This document shows, one piece after another, positions 20,042 to 33,090 of a DNA stretch of 64,000 bases. Numbering within the stretch: the first letter of the stretch is position 1; every line of letters starts with the position of its first letter. Position numbers and translations under genes: made by a program. The notes under the pieces were generated by a model, which was not told where the DNA came from, did no database searches, and saw only the letters and a list, made by a program, of their open reading frames with translations. Source of the DNA: Vitis vinifera. Lineage: Eukaryota; Streptophyta; Magnoliopsida; Vitales; Vitaceae. The DNA lies in assembly GCF_030704535.1 (NCBI RefSeq), contig NC_081807.1, positions 1,219,001 to 1,283,000 on the forward strand, in the 5' to 3' direction.

Positions 20042-23000
20042 CGCCTAGTTTCTGGCTAGCTTAGCTTCTGCTTCTGCTTCTCCTTGGACGTCTAGCCGCC
20101 TGTTTTATGATGAGGTTTTTGTGGGTTTGGACCGATGAAATTACTGACTCATGCCTACATATAGCGCGTGTACTGCACCTTACGGCATATGAACTTTCTA
20201 AAAAATAATGCAATCTCATTATAATAGAAATTATTAAAAAGATAAATAAAATTTTTAAAGATTAAAATTATTTTTAAAATATAAAAGTAGAAAAAAATTC
20301 GGGCTTCTAAATAGTTATTAAATTCTTAATAATATACATGTAATTAAATTTAACAATTAAATTCGATGGTTTTAGGAGAGGTCTATTCACGCGCTTTAAA
20401 GGCGATGGGGTTATCGTTTCTCCTTACCAAAAATATCGAAACTCGTGGTTATTGTTGTTGTCGCTGTCCTTCAACGGAAAGACATTTTGGGCGATGATAA
20501 TCTTTCGCTACGAGCGTGACAACCTATCAAAACGGCGTCGTTTCGCCTTCCCCACACCAACCGTCTTTTCTTTATTTTTTCTACTGGAGATTATACTGGG
20601 TGTGGCTCCGCGCCGCCACGTGGACTAACATGAAAAAGAGTGGTTGTGGATAAAGTGACCCAGCACATCACGGAGTCTGTGGTGAAGATAAAAGTAGACC
20701 GTACGCGTGGTCCCTCTTATCCATCATAGGATTAATATCTAAGGATATTAGGCAATCTAGAAATTCCTTGGTACATTAATTTTTATGGAGTTCTTTAAAA
20801 ATAAAAAATAAAAAATAAAAATAAATATTAATTTGAAGGAAATTTCTTGGAAAATTTAAAGAAAATTTCTTTTTTATTCCATTTAAATATTAATAATTTA
20901 AAAATACATAAAAATCAGAATCAAAATAAAATTGTTTTTCATTCCGAACCAAACATATTGTTCTTTCTTTAATAATTTCATTAAACATAGTTTAAAAGCA
21001 AATTTTTAAAAAATTTGTTTTGCAATTTGTTGTAATTTTTTTACAAAATAGAAAACAACATTATCAAATCTAAAAACACATTTCTCATGTGATCCTAAAA
21101 AATAAAATAAATTTATTAAGAATATGTCTAACAATGATTCTATAAAAACTTTTATAATATTTTGAAAAAAAAATTCTTAATATTAAAAAAAATTTAAAAA
21201 CATTTCTTAAAATCACCCTTAAATCTAAAAGACTAACGTAGTATTTGTTTTTTTACTTAATTCTATAATGTTTAATAATGTTACATATTAGGTTGTTTGT
21301 TTTTATAGTATTTTATTTTTATTAAGTATTAAAAAATAAAAAAAATCCAATATGTTATTTTTTCTATTTAGAAAAAGTTATATATTTTGACTTTTTCTAT
21401 TTAGTAAAAAGTTTATAATAAATCATGAAAAAAATAAAAAAAACAAATAACCTAAATTCTGAAAATAAATTACTTTAAGCAAAAAGCCAAAAAAATAAAC
21501 GTCACCTAAGTATGATATCAATAACATGGTCCAATTGCTTTTTTCGATTGGACCATTAAGGTCTACAGACAAGGATTTGATTTTCCTTCATTCCTACTCG
21601 ATAAAAAAAAAACAAAAATTAAATAAGAATAAAAATAGTGTTGCACCTAACAGATTGGGCAGTCTTAGGAAGAAAGGAAGAGGGAGTTTTGATGAGTAGG
21701 TGGTCCACCTAATCTTATGAAAAATATACCAAAGTTTGGTGACTCCTATTTGATGCCAATGGCAAAAAGGACAGGCACTTGTCACATAAATCAAAATTTT
21801 CTATGCATTTTGATTTGATGTTTCAACATTTTTTTCTTGTTTAATAAAATCCAAGCTTCTATTTGTAAGCTACAACTAAATCTATACCTTCTCACCCTTC
21901 AATCCTAGACTCCTTCAAACCAAGCAAAAAGGTCAGGCAAAGATGTTGGGGAATGTTTTTGAAAATACTTTTGGGAGAATAATTCTTGAAAATATTTTTT
22001 ACTTGTTTTTAGAAAGCAAATATTATTTGAGAACTTAAATATTCTCAAATTTGTCAGAAGTATTTTTTGAATTATGAACTATTTTCTGATAAAAAACCAA
22101 AACTTGTTCTCAAGAAGAGTTTCCAAACAGATTTGTAAGAGGACAGGCAGATTGGGTTCACTTGTACTGTCATTGAAGATTCCAAGACAAGTCCAAGAAA
22201 ACAGCTGAGATGGTTGAGATAGTGAAGTCACATTAACCTCTTTCCTTGTCTCTCCTTTCAGCATCTTTATTGTGAACCACACCCATGACCTAACTGCATC
22301 TACAACAACATTTGGATTTCAGTTTCCTTTCCTGATGGAAATGGCACATATGATACAGATATGGATCTTTCTATGACAACCAATTGGTGGGTGGTCCTAG
22401 TTTACAAGATGATATCTTGTTCAACAGATGAGCCCTGGGGGAGAATCATGGCACCAGAATGATTCATGGTGGCCAAGCTTGAACATAGTCAGGCAAGTTG
22501 TGTAAGCTTTGGGTGTTACGAGATTTTAGACTGACACAGTCCTCATATTACTCTGCCACCCCAGATAGAAAACAATTGGCATTCCTACAGAGGGGAGTAG
22601 GTGTTTCTTTTGAGTTCTACATTCTCAATCGAAGGTTATAGTAGTGAGCTTCTCCTCCTACGGAGCTGCTAGGGCTGCAAGGTTCCAAACCTTGATTATG
22701 GTGATGGTAAAGAGGAAGGGATGTGGTGGGTTGGGAGGCAACCCACACATTTTGACATGTACATGGACCAGGGCACACGGGAAGATGAATACTAACCATA
22801 AGCATAAAGACAAACCATTCAAGACTCTTTCTAATGCTCTTCTAGTCCTATCCTCTGGCATTCAAATCCTGCAGACACTATCTTCCGGTCAGAGCCCATC
22901 TTTGACATTATTTTGATGCCGTTGCCATACCTAGCCATTTGTTAGTTCCCTACCCAAAAGTCTTTTTCTTCATTTGAGTCCTCTGGATCTCTTACTCAAA

Positions 23001-24000
23001 TCAGTGGTATCACACTTGACCTTCATTGACATTTTAGTTGCACCCCTGGCCAGAGGGCTGATAGCTACAGCCTGAATGGTAGGATCCTCATTAACTCACG
23101 ACACAAATTGGCTGCCTCTCAAGACTCTCACTCCCAACAGCATGTTACCTTCTCCTGATGACTCATATGGATTAGGTATTAGTCTCCTATGTTGTTTAGA
23201 CCTCTGGCTTGAAAAATCTAGTTTATAACCATTCTCATTTAACTCACATGACAGAGTTATTTCCAGGTTCCCTCACATTGCACTAATTTTAACCTTGTTT
23301 AGAAAAAGATGGAAAATAGGTCAAATATTCTCCCTACTGATACGTAGTTTGTCACCAGATCCTCTATTGCATCTCTCATCCTACAAAACTTTAACAAGGA
23401 GTTTTTGACAATGAACAATGCATGATAAAAATTGTCAATTCATGTGAACTACAAGCACTAGAAGTCAAATCATTGATCAAAATGTCATCTGCAGTAACTG
23501 TCAGGCAACAATTTACAATAAACTCAAAACTTGACAAAACCATAGACATTTAACATGGTAAGAGGATTATAGCTAATCATCCCCTGCAAACAAAAGGTTC
23601 CTCTGATCTACCAGTGGGCATTTTTTTTAACATTGCTATATCCATCTCTGCTATGTAAAAGATTTTTATTTTTGGTGAACCATAGATACACTGATACACA
23701 AATTACAGATCAATGAACTCCACAAACATTTTCTTCATCTCTACCAACAAGCTTAGACTCGCATGTATTTAAATCCCAAGCCAAGAATTTTTCTTTCTGA
23801 CCTACTAAAAGAAGACAATAAAGACTAAATCCAACCATAATCATTCCTTATTAGTTATATTAGGAGTGATTTGGTTAGAAGGTATATCAGAAATTAATGC
23901 AACTGAAAAGCAACTCCAGGAAACAAAATGTGCAAAATCAATAATGGAGATACAGAAGAGAAAAGAGGCTGGATTTTTTTCTTTTCGATTATTTTCTTGC
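20042..24000. other. Intergenic between TPI and bHLH121
   Basis: About 20042-20110 should hold the TPI 5' UTR. A moderately GC-rich patch (20390-20720) follows, including an AAACGGCGTCGTTT motif near 20530. Then comes a long AT-rich stretch with a small inverted-repeat element at 21291-21452. The short open frames between 21594 and 22916 show no domain. No gene is called. Confidence 0.5.
21291..21452. mobile_element. Small MITE-like inverted-repeat element
   Basis: The left end reads GGTTGTTTGTTTTT and the right end, in reverse complement, reads GGTTATTTGTTTTTTTT. TA flanks both sides (21289-21290, 21453-21454). The 162-bp interior is AT-rich and non-coding. The family cannot be set from this single copy; AT richness makes some of the pairing possible by chance. 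Confidence 0.5.
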
Positions 24001-26893
24001 TCAGTCGTCAGCCTTTCTGCCACCAACTACACTATTTGAGGAGCTATCCTGTACACTAGGAGACGAAGAACACCTACTTGAAGAGCTCCCTTCTGTACTG
24101 TTCTTTTCCTTACTCAGAGATCTCTTGGGTTTGTGTTGCTGTTGCCCTGATGATACTTCCTGAAAGAATGAAAAATTTTAATTCCAGTTATGCCTTGAAA
24201 AGATAGTTATTGTAGTTTTGTACAAGGGTTTACAAAAGCTTTATTTCTTTCATGAGAGCAACATATAAGGAAGGTTATGTTTGACCTGATCAGATTTAGA
24301 TCCAGGTGTCTTGAGCTGCAGGTCTGTTGCAACATCAGTAGAATCTTCACCTTTTTCACTCTTGCTCTCCCCTGGTGACTCATTCTTGGAATCCTGTTTG
24401 CTTGAAATGTTGGACGTACTGCCTGGTTGCATAGGTGGAGATACATGTTGTGTTGACTGTGGTTCAATCAGGGTATTTGGAGTAAAGTATGGAACAAAAG
24501 TCGAACAGGGGTTAGGAATGATCCCAGTGTTCTGACTTCCAAAGAAAGGATATGGCTGCATAGATGGATGCATGGGAATTGAACCTGTAGGGATAGGCAC
24601 TGGGACTGGCACTGGAAACGGGTAAGAAGGTGGACTTACAACAACTGAGGGATCAATGGCAGACCATGGGAACATAGCTCTGAGTCTCTGTTGATACTGA
24701 ACATTAAGGTTCTCAGTAGCCGATTTGAGGGATGCCTTCTCTTCTCTGAGATCATTCTTCTCCTGAGTTAACTGCATCAAAGCAAAAATAAATGATTATA
24801 TACCATGTCAAAAAATGCCCCACAAACTTGAATGTCCACTATTAATTAACAAAAAAAAAAAATCACCTCACGGGATTCTTCATTTAGTGATGCATTCTCA
24901 GCTTTCAGTTTCTCAACTTGGGCTGTCAAGTCCTTGAGCAATTGAATTGTATCAGAAAGAATGGTTGCTTTATCATTTTTGGGCCTATCAGGATCTGCAT
25001 GATCAAATTGATGGGTGGTTAATAATTCTTTTCAATAAAATTAGTTTCATGTTTTGAGCATCAAAAGGAAATGAGTCACAGAATAATGCTCTCACAATGA
25101 TCTAAGAGTCATTATGCATACACTGATTATGAGTCAAATGTGCAAATCACATAAAGGAAGTTCCACGAAGTTTTCTAAAATCCTAACCAGATGCCCCATT
25201 TATCTAGTTCCCAACTTGATAACTATTCACAGCTTCTGTAAAAACTTACCCACCTACACTCATTTTATGAGATCCCTTTGGGTGATAGCATAAGAAGACC
25301 AAGAAGAAGATACAAAATTGTAGACAATGAAGAAAGATTAGCCTGAAAACATATGAAGGAAGATAAAGCTATAACTTGGTGGTAAGAAATTGTAGAGATC
25401 AATAGAAAAGGGATGCTTGGGATCAAATGAAAGCATTACAGTAAATACTTGAAAGAACAATCACCAATCAAAGAATACTGAAAGAACCAAAAACAAGAAA
25501 AACAAACTTGGCTTGAATTTTTTACTGTTATCCATTACACCACTAGACATTGTAAACATGATACATAGCATATTTCTACTAAAGCCTAATTTACCAATTA
25601 GCAATTATGCACAGAGGGTGCATATGTCAATGCCACTTACAGAAGTATTTAAAGAAATAAATCATAAAACCATAAAGGAGCACAATGAAAATTATTTGGC
25701 TAGCATAATAGAGCAGGAGGTTCAAGATTATTCCAAGCCTACAAGGTTTGAATATCCTGAAAATAACAAAAGAACTCATGGTTATGATGGCTAATGGAAT
25801 TCAATGGAACACTTGTACCAGCAAATCAGTAACAAAAAAGGGAAGGAATTTGTCCCTACTAAAAATGAAAGGATGGGTGATGACATAGACAAGTCGAAAA
25901 TCAGTTTACAAAATCTTCTGTTAGCTCGGCAAGGAGGAAAGTAAGCTACCAACATCTGTTGCTTGTACTACCGCTACTGTCCACTTGTGGAATACCAATA
26001 AAGAACAAGAGAAAGATAAAACTAGCCAATGAAGGCCAAGCAATTATACCTTGTTATGAGACTTAACAAACTACTTTTTGAATGTGGATACTTAGAACAG
26101 ATAATTGGCCACCAATTATTCATTCAATTATTATTTTAGCACGTCAAACAATCCAATCTATCTACAAATGTAGCCATTACATAAATTACATGCACTAGCC
26201 ATAATAGAACAGAACCCAATTAGGAAAACATTTTAACAGTGAAGCATGGCTCCATGGTGAAATCTCCTGAGAACAATGAGCTAGAACAATGAACACATCT
26301 CCTATAATTAACCCAATATATCAAATTCCTCTTAGCTGCAGAAATTGTCGTCAATTCTACAAATGTAGCATGATAGGAGACGACCCATGGTTGCAGAACT
26401 GGACGTAGAAAACTATTGTAAGATAATTTCAATCCAAAATTCAATAAGAGGAACACAGAAACTAAAACTCATAAAGGAAAGGGAAAATTCTGTTCAGTAT
26501 TATACAAAGACAAGCTATTTCACTTCACCTAAGGCATTTCCCAACTCTATAAACTGCTCATTCAACCGATCCCTCCTCAATTTCTCCCTATCAGCCTTCT
26601 GAACCTTCCTTGCAGTAACAAAATCCTTGAATTCCCCCTCAGACCTCTTGCTGCTCATAAACAAAATATACCCAAATCATTCAAAAAATAATTGGGGTGG
26701 GAGCATAAGGAAAAAAAATCAAGAATTTATACAACCCACGATGCAAATTTCTGTTTATACAACATAAACTCACAGTAGAACTGTGGCATCAGACGAACCT
26801 GGAGTCTGGGTGTGAGCGAGTGGAGGAGACACGCGGGTCAGGAGGTGGGTAGTGAGTGGACTGGCAGAAAGCTTCGGGGTTCTGATGATCCAT
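24001..26893 (-). CDS. bHLH121: bHLH transcription factor, bHLH121 (URI)-like
   Basis: Five exons on the minus strand (26893-26799, 26650-26529, 24994-24867, 24771-24286, 24159-24001) join in phase to 329 codons plus stop. The basic region RKVQKADREKLRRDRLNEQF, with the DNA-contacting Glu, and the helix-loop-helix span about residues 46-97. A coiled-coil/zipper-like stretch follows (QVEKLKAENASLNEESREL and onward). A Pro-rich region has the run PFPVPVPVPIPTG, and the tail is Ser-rich with basic patches. The domain order and the QYQQRLRAMFPW segment after the zipper match bHLH121, known in Arabidopsis as a subgroup IVb regulator upstream of iron-deficiency genes; bHLH11 is the nearest alternative. 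It should act in the nucleus as a dimer. The ATG at 26893 fits the family start. Confidence 0.9.
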
Positions 26894-27561
26894 GGCGGCC
26901 GCATGATACTTGGCTTTTGATCCGGCTCCAGGCTTATCTGTAAGCCATGATCCAGTCTTCCTATGGAACAGAATTGTGATACCTTGCACTTTTTTTTCAT
27001 GAAAATTGAACCGTTTCTTTCTACCTGGGTTTTATTTATTTTTGGCGTAACTTAGGTTTGGGAGGTCCATTTGAAAATAATTGGGTTCTGGAAATAATTG
27101 CTTTTCAAAACCCAAGATTTGGGAATCTCATATTCCCCTTTAATGTGAAAAATAATATGACTTTTGTGCTACTTACTCCTTTTTCTTTGCCCAAAATGCC
27201 CTCACTAATCTTTGTATCAGCCGCCATATTAACGCGTTGTTTAAAGAAAAAACAAAAAAAAAATATGGATCTTTGAAATTTTGGTTACATCTCTGTCTCT
27301 CTCTCTTCACTTCCTCACCACCCAAACCCAATACTCGTCATTGGTTGTGTCTAATGATGTGATGTTATGCATTCGATGTCATATTTAATTAAATGCAAAA
27401 ATGTTTATAGAATATCATCTTGAATCTTTGTGTTAACATGCATACAACGCATTTTAGTTTTAAGTATGTTGCTATGATTGCTTGATTCCTTCTTGGTTGG
27501 CTCCTTGTGATCGGTCTTCCATTTCACTAAAACCTAGTGGACTACTACGCTTCTTGATGAT
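26894..27561. other. 5' flank of bHLH121 up to the copia element
   Basis: Holds the presumed 5' UTR and promoter of the minus-strand bHLH gene. A short ORF in 26770-27000 overlaps exon 1 and is a shadow. There is a TC-rich stretch near 27290-27310. No further gene is seen. Confidence 0.5.
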
Positions 27562-27872
27562 TGTTATAATTGTAGTAATGAATGTCACCACATTAATGTT
27601 AATTAAGTATTATTTATGACTTCCATTAATACTCATTAATGGGGATGTTAATGGAAGCCATTTGGAAAGCCTATAAAAGGGCTTTCCGTTTCCTATAATA
27701 TACATCCCGAGAAAAAGAAAGAAATTCTCTTTCTCTCATTCTCTCTGTTTTTCATTCTCTCAACTTTCTCAATTCTCTTCTCTGATTTCTTCTTTCCTAT
27801 TATATATCAAAGTAAAATATATTTCATCTTTACTACTTTGATTTGCATTGTATTTGTCCTTATTTTACAAAA
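27562..27872 (+). repeat. 5' LTR of the 27.5-33.1 kb copia element
   Basis: Starts TGTTATAATTG; contains a TATAAAAGGGC promoter core (about 27671-27681). It ends near TTTTACAAAA just before CGTTATCAGCACGA, the likely primer-binding region. Compared with the 3' LTR it lacks a short duplicated segment and has a few substitutions; the terminal dinucleotide appears changed from CA to AA. Confidence 0.85.
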
Positions 27873-28100
27873 CGTTATCAGCACGAATTGCTCTGAAGGT
27901 AATTCTTGTATCTTGAACTTGAAGTTATTTATATAGAATTAAATTTTACATATTTATATTATTGTTGATTTGTTTTGTTACATATTGTTAAAAGTTATAA
28001 ACAAATTATTTGATTTTGTTTATAATCAAAGTTATACCAATGCTATCAAGTTATTATAATTGATTCTAATAATATTGTTTTGTCATATATATGAAGTTAT

Positions 28101-31100
28101 TTGACAATGTCGAATATCACCAAACTCGAATTTGTGGCACATGACATTTCGGGAAAGAATTATCTATCTTGGATCCTTGATACTAAAATACATCTTGATG
28201 CAATGAATCTTGGAGATATGATCAAAGAAGGAAATCAAGCATCCCTGCAGGATCGCGTAAAAACATTGATTTTACTTCGTCATTATCTCCATGAAAGTTT
28301 TAAAAAAAAAAAGAGTTATTGATAAGAAATCATCAGTCTCGTCCAACTGGATCTAAATCATTCCCTAAAGTGAATGCAATATCGTCCCAAACTCGTGGAC
28401 GTGGATGAAGACGTGGTTGTGGTCGTGGAAGAAATCCTCGATACCATGGTTCTTATAATAATAATTCATCAAATTCTTAAAAAATGAAAGCCTCATTGCA
28501 CCACCAGAAGTGGAACAATACTAAGGCAAAATAAGAAAATGGGAAGCGTTTACAAGATAAACCTCATAAGAACCATGAGAATAATTGTTATAAATGTGGT
28601 ATGAAGGGGCATTGGTCACGTACCTGTCGTACGCCCAAATATTTGGTCGACCTTTACCAAGCATCAATAAAAGCAAAAGGAAAAGAGATCGAGATGAACT
28701 TTACAGATGGTGATGGATTGGACCTAATCTACTATGACATTGATTTCTTTAGAGGTCCCAATGAAAAAACAGACCATTTGATAAATGATGAGAAAATTAA
28801 CATTGATTGATGTTACTTTATATATGAAATAACATATTATTATGTCTTATATTTACATCTAATTTACTTTGTTATTTACATTATGCCTTGTTTTTTTTTA
28901 GTTATATCTAAAATCCATGTGTTATTTGGTCTTAAGATGAATGAGGATGATGTATGTCTTGCAGACTGTGCGACCACGCACACTGTGCGACCACGCACAC
29001 AATTCTTCGAGGTAAAAGATATTTCATCGAATTGACATTAATAAAAGCTAATTTAAGTACCATATATGGTACTACAAACTTAGTTGAAGGCTCTGGAAGA
29101 GCAAACATAACGTTGCCAAATGGAACTAGATTCCATATAAATGACGCGTTATATTCTAGCAAATCCAGAAGAAATTTGCTCAGCTTTAAAGATATCCGCA
29201 GAAATGGATATCATATTGAAACTATGAATGAAGATAATGTAGAATATTTTTACATTACTTCCATTATATATGGCCAAAAGCTTATAATGGAAAAACTCTC
29301 GGCTTTCTCCTCTAGGTTGTATCATACAACTATAAAACCTATTGAATCATATGTTGTCGTGAACCAGAAGTTCAACGACCCAAAAGTTTTTGTTCTTTGG
29401 CATGACAGGCTAGGTCACCCAGGGTCTTCAATGATGCGTCGAATAATCGAACACTCACATGGGCATCCACTAAAGAACCAAAAGATTCTTTCACCCATTG
29501 AATACTCCTGTGCTACCTGCTCACAAGGTAAATTGATAATCAAACCATCTTTTACTAAAGTCATATCTGAGTCACCAATCTTTTTAGAAAGAATACATAG
29601 GGACATATGTGGGCCTATCCATCCACCATGTGGACCATTTCGTTATTTTATGATCTTAATAGATGTTTATACTAGGTGGTCACATGTTTGTCTCCTTTTT
29701 ACACGTAACGTTGCCTTTGCTAGACTTCTTGCACAAATAATCAAATTACGAGCACAATTTCCAGATTATCCAATTAAGACAATACATCTTGATAATGCTG
29801 GTGAATTTACTTCTCAAACATTCATTGACTATTGCATGTCAGTAGGGATAAATATTGAGCATCTTGTTGCTCATACTCATACCCAAAATGGTTTAGCAAA
29901 ATCCTTCATCAAACATCTCCAATTAATAGCTCGACCATTACTAATGAAAACCAAATTACCTACTTCCGCCTGGGGACATGCTATTATGCATATTGCAACT
30001 TTAGTCCGTATTCGACCTACAGCTCACCATGAATACTCCCTTTCACAACTTGTGCTTGGAAAACAACCAAATATCTCTCACTTATGAATCTTTGGTTTTG
30101 TAGTATATATATTAATTGCACCTACACAATGCACTAAAATGGGTCCCCAACGAAGACTTGAGATTTATGTAGGTTTTGATTCTCCATCTATTATAAGATA
30201 TCTTGAACCTTTGACAGACGATGTTTTTACAGGCCACTTTACGGATTGTCATTTTAATGAGAGTGTTTTCCCGTCATTAGGGGGAGACCTGAAGAACGAC
30301 GAGAAATTAGTTGGAAGGCATCTACTATGACCCATCTTAATCCTCGTACAAATCAATGTGAACTAGAAGTTCAAATGATCATTCATTTGCAAAATCTTGC
30401 AAATCAATTACCAGATGCATTCATTGATACAAAGAAAGTGACAAAGTCACATATCCCGGCTGCAAATACTCCAGCACGGATTGATGTCCCTATAGGACAG
30501 TTAACAAATAAATTTAAGATACACCTGAAGCATGGTAGACCTATCGGCTCAAAGGATGTAACTCCCCGGAATAAGAGAACCCAAGAAAAACTTGGCACTC
30601 TAGAAGAGACCATCAAAATGACTGATCAGTTTAAAATTGATAAATCGATAGCCCTTAGAAGAGGCACAAATAATGCAAAAAGCCCCTGAAGAGGCACATA
30701 TTGAATAAGAAACCTCCGAAGAGGTACATATTGAACAAGAAGCCCCTGAAAAGGCACAGGTACCCGAAAATTGTGAGATCTCAATAAGTTATGTACACAT
30801 GAGAGAAAAATGGAATCGAAATAATATTGTTATTAACAATATTTTTGCTTTCCAAGTGGCCTCTAAAGTCATAAGAAATGATGAAGATCCCGAACCACGA
30901 AATGTGGAAGAATGTGAACATAGAAATGATTGGCCAAAATGGAAAGAAGCTATATAGGCAGAGTTAAACTCATTAACAAAACGAAAAGTTTTTGGACCTA
31001 TAGTCTAAACACCTGAAGATGTAAAGCCTATTGGGTACAAATGGGTATTTGTACGAAAGCGCAATGAGAATAATGAGATCATAAGATATAAAACGTGATT

Positions 31101-32542
31101 AGCAGAAGGTTTCTCGTAGAGACCTGGTATTGACTACGAGAAAACATATTTTCTCGTCTTGGACGCAATCACATTTCGTTTCTTAATTAGTTTGCCAGTC
31201 TCAGAAGGATTGGATATGCATCTCATGGATGTTATTACAGTATATTTATACGGATCCATAGATAATGATATATATATATATGTATATGAAAATCCCTAAA
31301 ATATTTAAATTGCCTGGAGCAAATAGTACAAAGCCTCATAACATGTACTCAATCAAGTTACAACGATCCTTGTATGGATTAAAGCAATTTGGATGCATGT
31401 GGTACAATCGCCTTAGCGAATACTTGCTAAAAAAAGGGTATGTGAATAACCTTATATGCCCATGCATCTTCATTAAGAAATCAGAAACCGGATTTGCAAT
31501 TATTGCAGTGTATGTTGATGACTTAAATATTGTTGGAACTCCTGAAGAGCTCACAAGAACAACAAATTACTTGAAAAAGGAATTTGAGATGAAAGATCTT
31601 GGAAAAACAAAATTTTGTCTCGCCCTGCAGATCGAGTATTTTCCAAATGGAGTTTTAGTACATCAATCAACATACATTAAGAAAGTTTTGAAGTGTTTTT
31701 ATATGGATAAAGCACATCCTTTAAGTTCTCCAATGGTTGTCCGGTCACTTGATGTGAAAAAAGACTCATTTTGTCCTTGCGAAAAAAATGAAGAGTTACT
31801 TGAAACTGAAGTACCATATTTTAGTGTTATTGGTGCACTTATGTATCTTGCCAATTGTACACGTCCAGAGATTGCTTTTTCTGTCAATTTATTAGCAAGA
31901 TACAGTTTCACTCCAACTTGAAGATATTGGAATGGTATCAAACATATATTGTGTTATCTTCGCGGAACTACTGATATGAGTTTATTTTACTCAAGGGAAT
32001 CAAAACAACAATTGCTTGGATATGCAGATGCAGGATATCTTTCAAATCCACATAAAGGTAGGTCACAAACAGGGTATGTGTTTAATTGCAATGGTACTGC
32101 TATTTCATGGAGATCTGTCAAACAAACAATGGTGGTCACATCATCAAATCATTCAAAAATACTGGCAATTCATGAAGCAAGTCGTGAATGTATATGACTA
32201 AGATCTATGATCCAGCATATTCGGGAATCATGTGGACTCTCCTCTATCAAAGGTGACCCGACAATATTATTTGAAGATAATGCTGCATGCATTGCACAAA
32301 TAATAGGGGGTTATATTAAAGGAGATAGAACTAAACACATTTCACCAAAATTCTTTTATACACATGAACTCCAGAAAAGCGATGAAATTGATGTGCAACA
32401 AATACACTCAAGTGATAATCTAGCAGATTTATTCATAAAATCATTGTCAATCTCAACATTCAAGAAGTTAATACATAGGATTGGAATGCGTCAACTCAAG
32501 GATATCGACATGAGGGGGAGTATGCTTGTAAAAAGGTGTTAA
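28101..32542 (+). pseudogene. Broken copia polyprotein
   Basis: A gag start (28101-28322) is followed by a deletion, a zinc knuckle CYKCGMKGHWSRTC (about 28589-28630), and the integrase region (28954-30087) with its HHCC finger (LWHDRLGHPG...CATCSQGK). The integrase core has Asp motifs but QNGLAKS where the family has QNGLAES, so the catalytic Glu is lost. Reverse transcriptase (31265-31921) keeps YVDDLNIVG; RNase H follows (31949-32542). A 17-bp tandem duplication at 28966-28999 shifts the frame at the protease/integrase start. It is not functional. Confidence 0.88.
28966..28999 (+). repeat. 17-bp tandem duplication that breaks the copia frame
   Basis: The unit CTGTGCGACCACGCACA occurs twice in a row (28966-28982, 28983-28999). 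Because 17 is not a multiple of three, it shifts the reading frame at the conserved CATTHTI segment. Confidence 0.9.
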
Positions 32543-32741
32543 TGTACTGTACTCTTTTTTCCTTCGTCTAGATTTTGTCCTATTGGGTTTTACTGGCAAG
32601 GTTTTTAACGAGGCAGTCCTAATATACCAAGAAAAGAATATTGTACTCTTTTTCCTTTGCTAGGTTTTTCCTATAGGGTTTTTTACTAGCAAGATTTTAA
32701 TGAGACATATTCTTTCAATGTGGTGGGCATCCAAGGGGGAG

Positions 32742-33085
32742 TGTTATAATTGTAGTAATGAATGCCACCACATTAATGTTAATTAAGTATTATTTATGAC
32801 TTTCATTAACACTCATTAATGGAAATCATTAATGTTGTTTATGAGTTTCATTAATATTCATTAATGGGGATATTAATGGAAGCCATTTGGAAAGCCTATA
32901 AAAGGGCTTTCCGTCTCCTATAATATACAGCCTGAGAAAAAGAAAGAAATTCTCTTCCTCTCATTCTCTCAACTTTATCAATTCTCTTCTCTGATTTCTT
33001 CTTCCCTATTATATATATATCAAAATAAGATATATTTCATCTCTACTACCTTGATTTGCATTGTATTTGTCCTTATTTTACAACA
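32742..33085 (+). repeat. 3' LTR of the 27.5-33.1 kb copia element
   Basis: Starts TGTTATAATTG and ends ACAACA. It carries an extra TCATTAAT-containing block near 32815-32860 that is absent from the 5' LTR and looks like a local duplication. Confidence 0.88.
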
Positions 33086-33090
33086 ATGAT

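Larger units (their letters stand above)
27562..33085 (+). mobile_element. Ty1/copia LTR retrotransposon, full structure, decayed coding region
   Basis: The 5.5-kb element is bounded by LTRs at 27562-27872 and 32742-33085 and flanked by the 5-bp target duplication ATGAT (27557-27561 and 33086-33090). A polypurine tract (AAGGGGGAG, 32733-32741) abuts the 3' LTR. The domain order gag, zinc knuckle, integrase, reverse transcriptase, RNase H is that of copia. Multiple stops and frameshifts break the coding region, and the LTRs differ by indels and substitutions, so the insertion is old. Confidence 0.92.

Noticed and set aside
22617..22916. Overlapping open frames on both strands in the TPI/bHLH121 spacer
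   Set aside because: Short, no recognisable motif, no consistent frame; likely chance.
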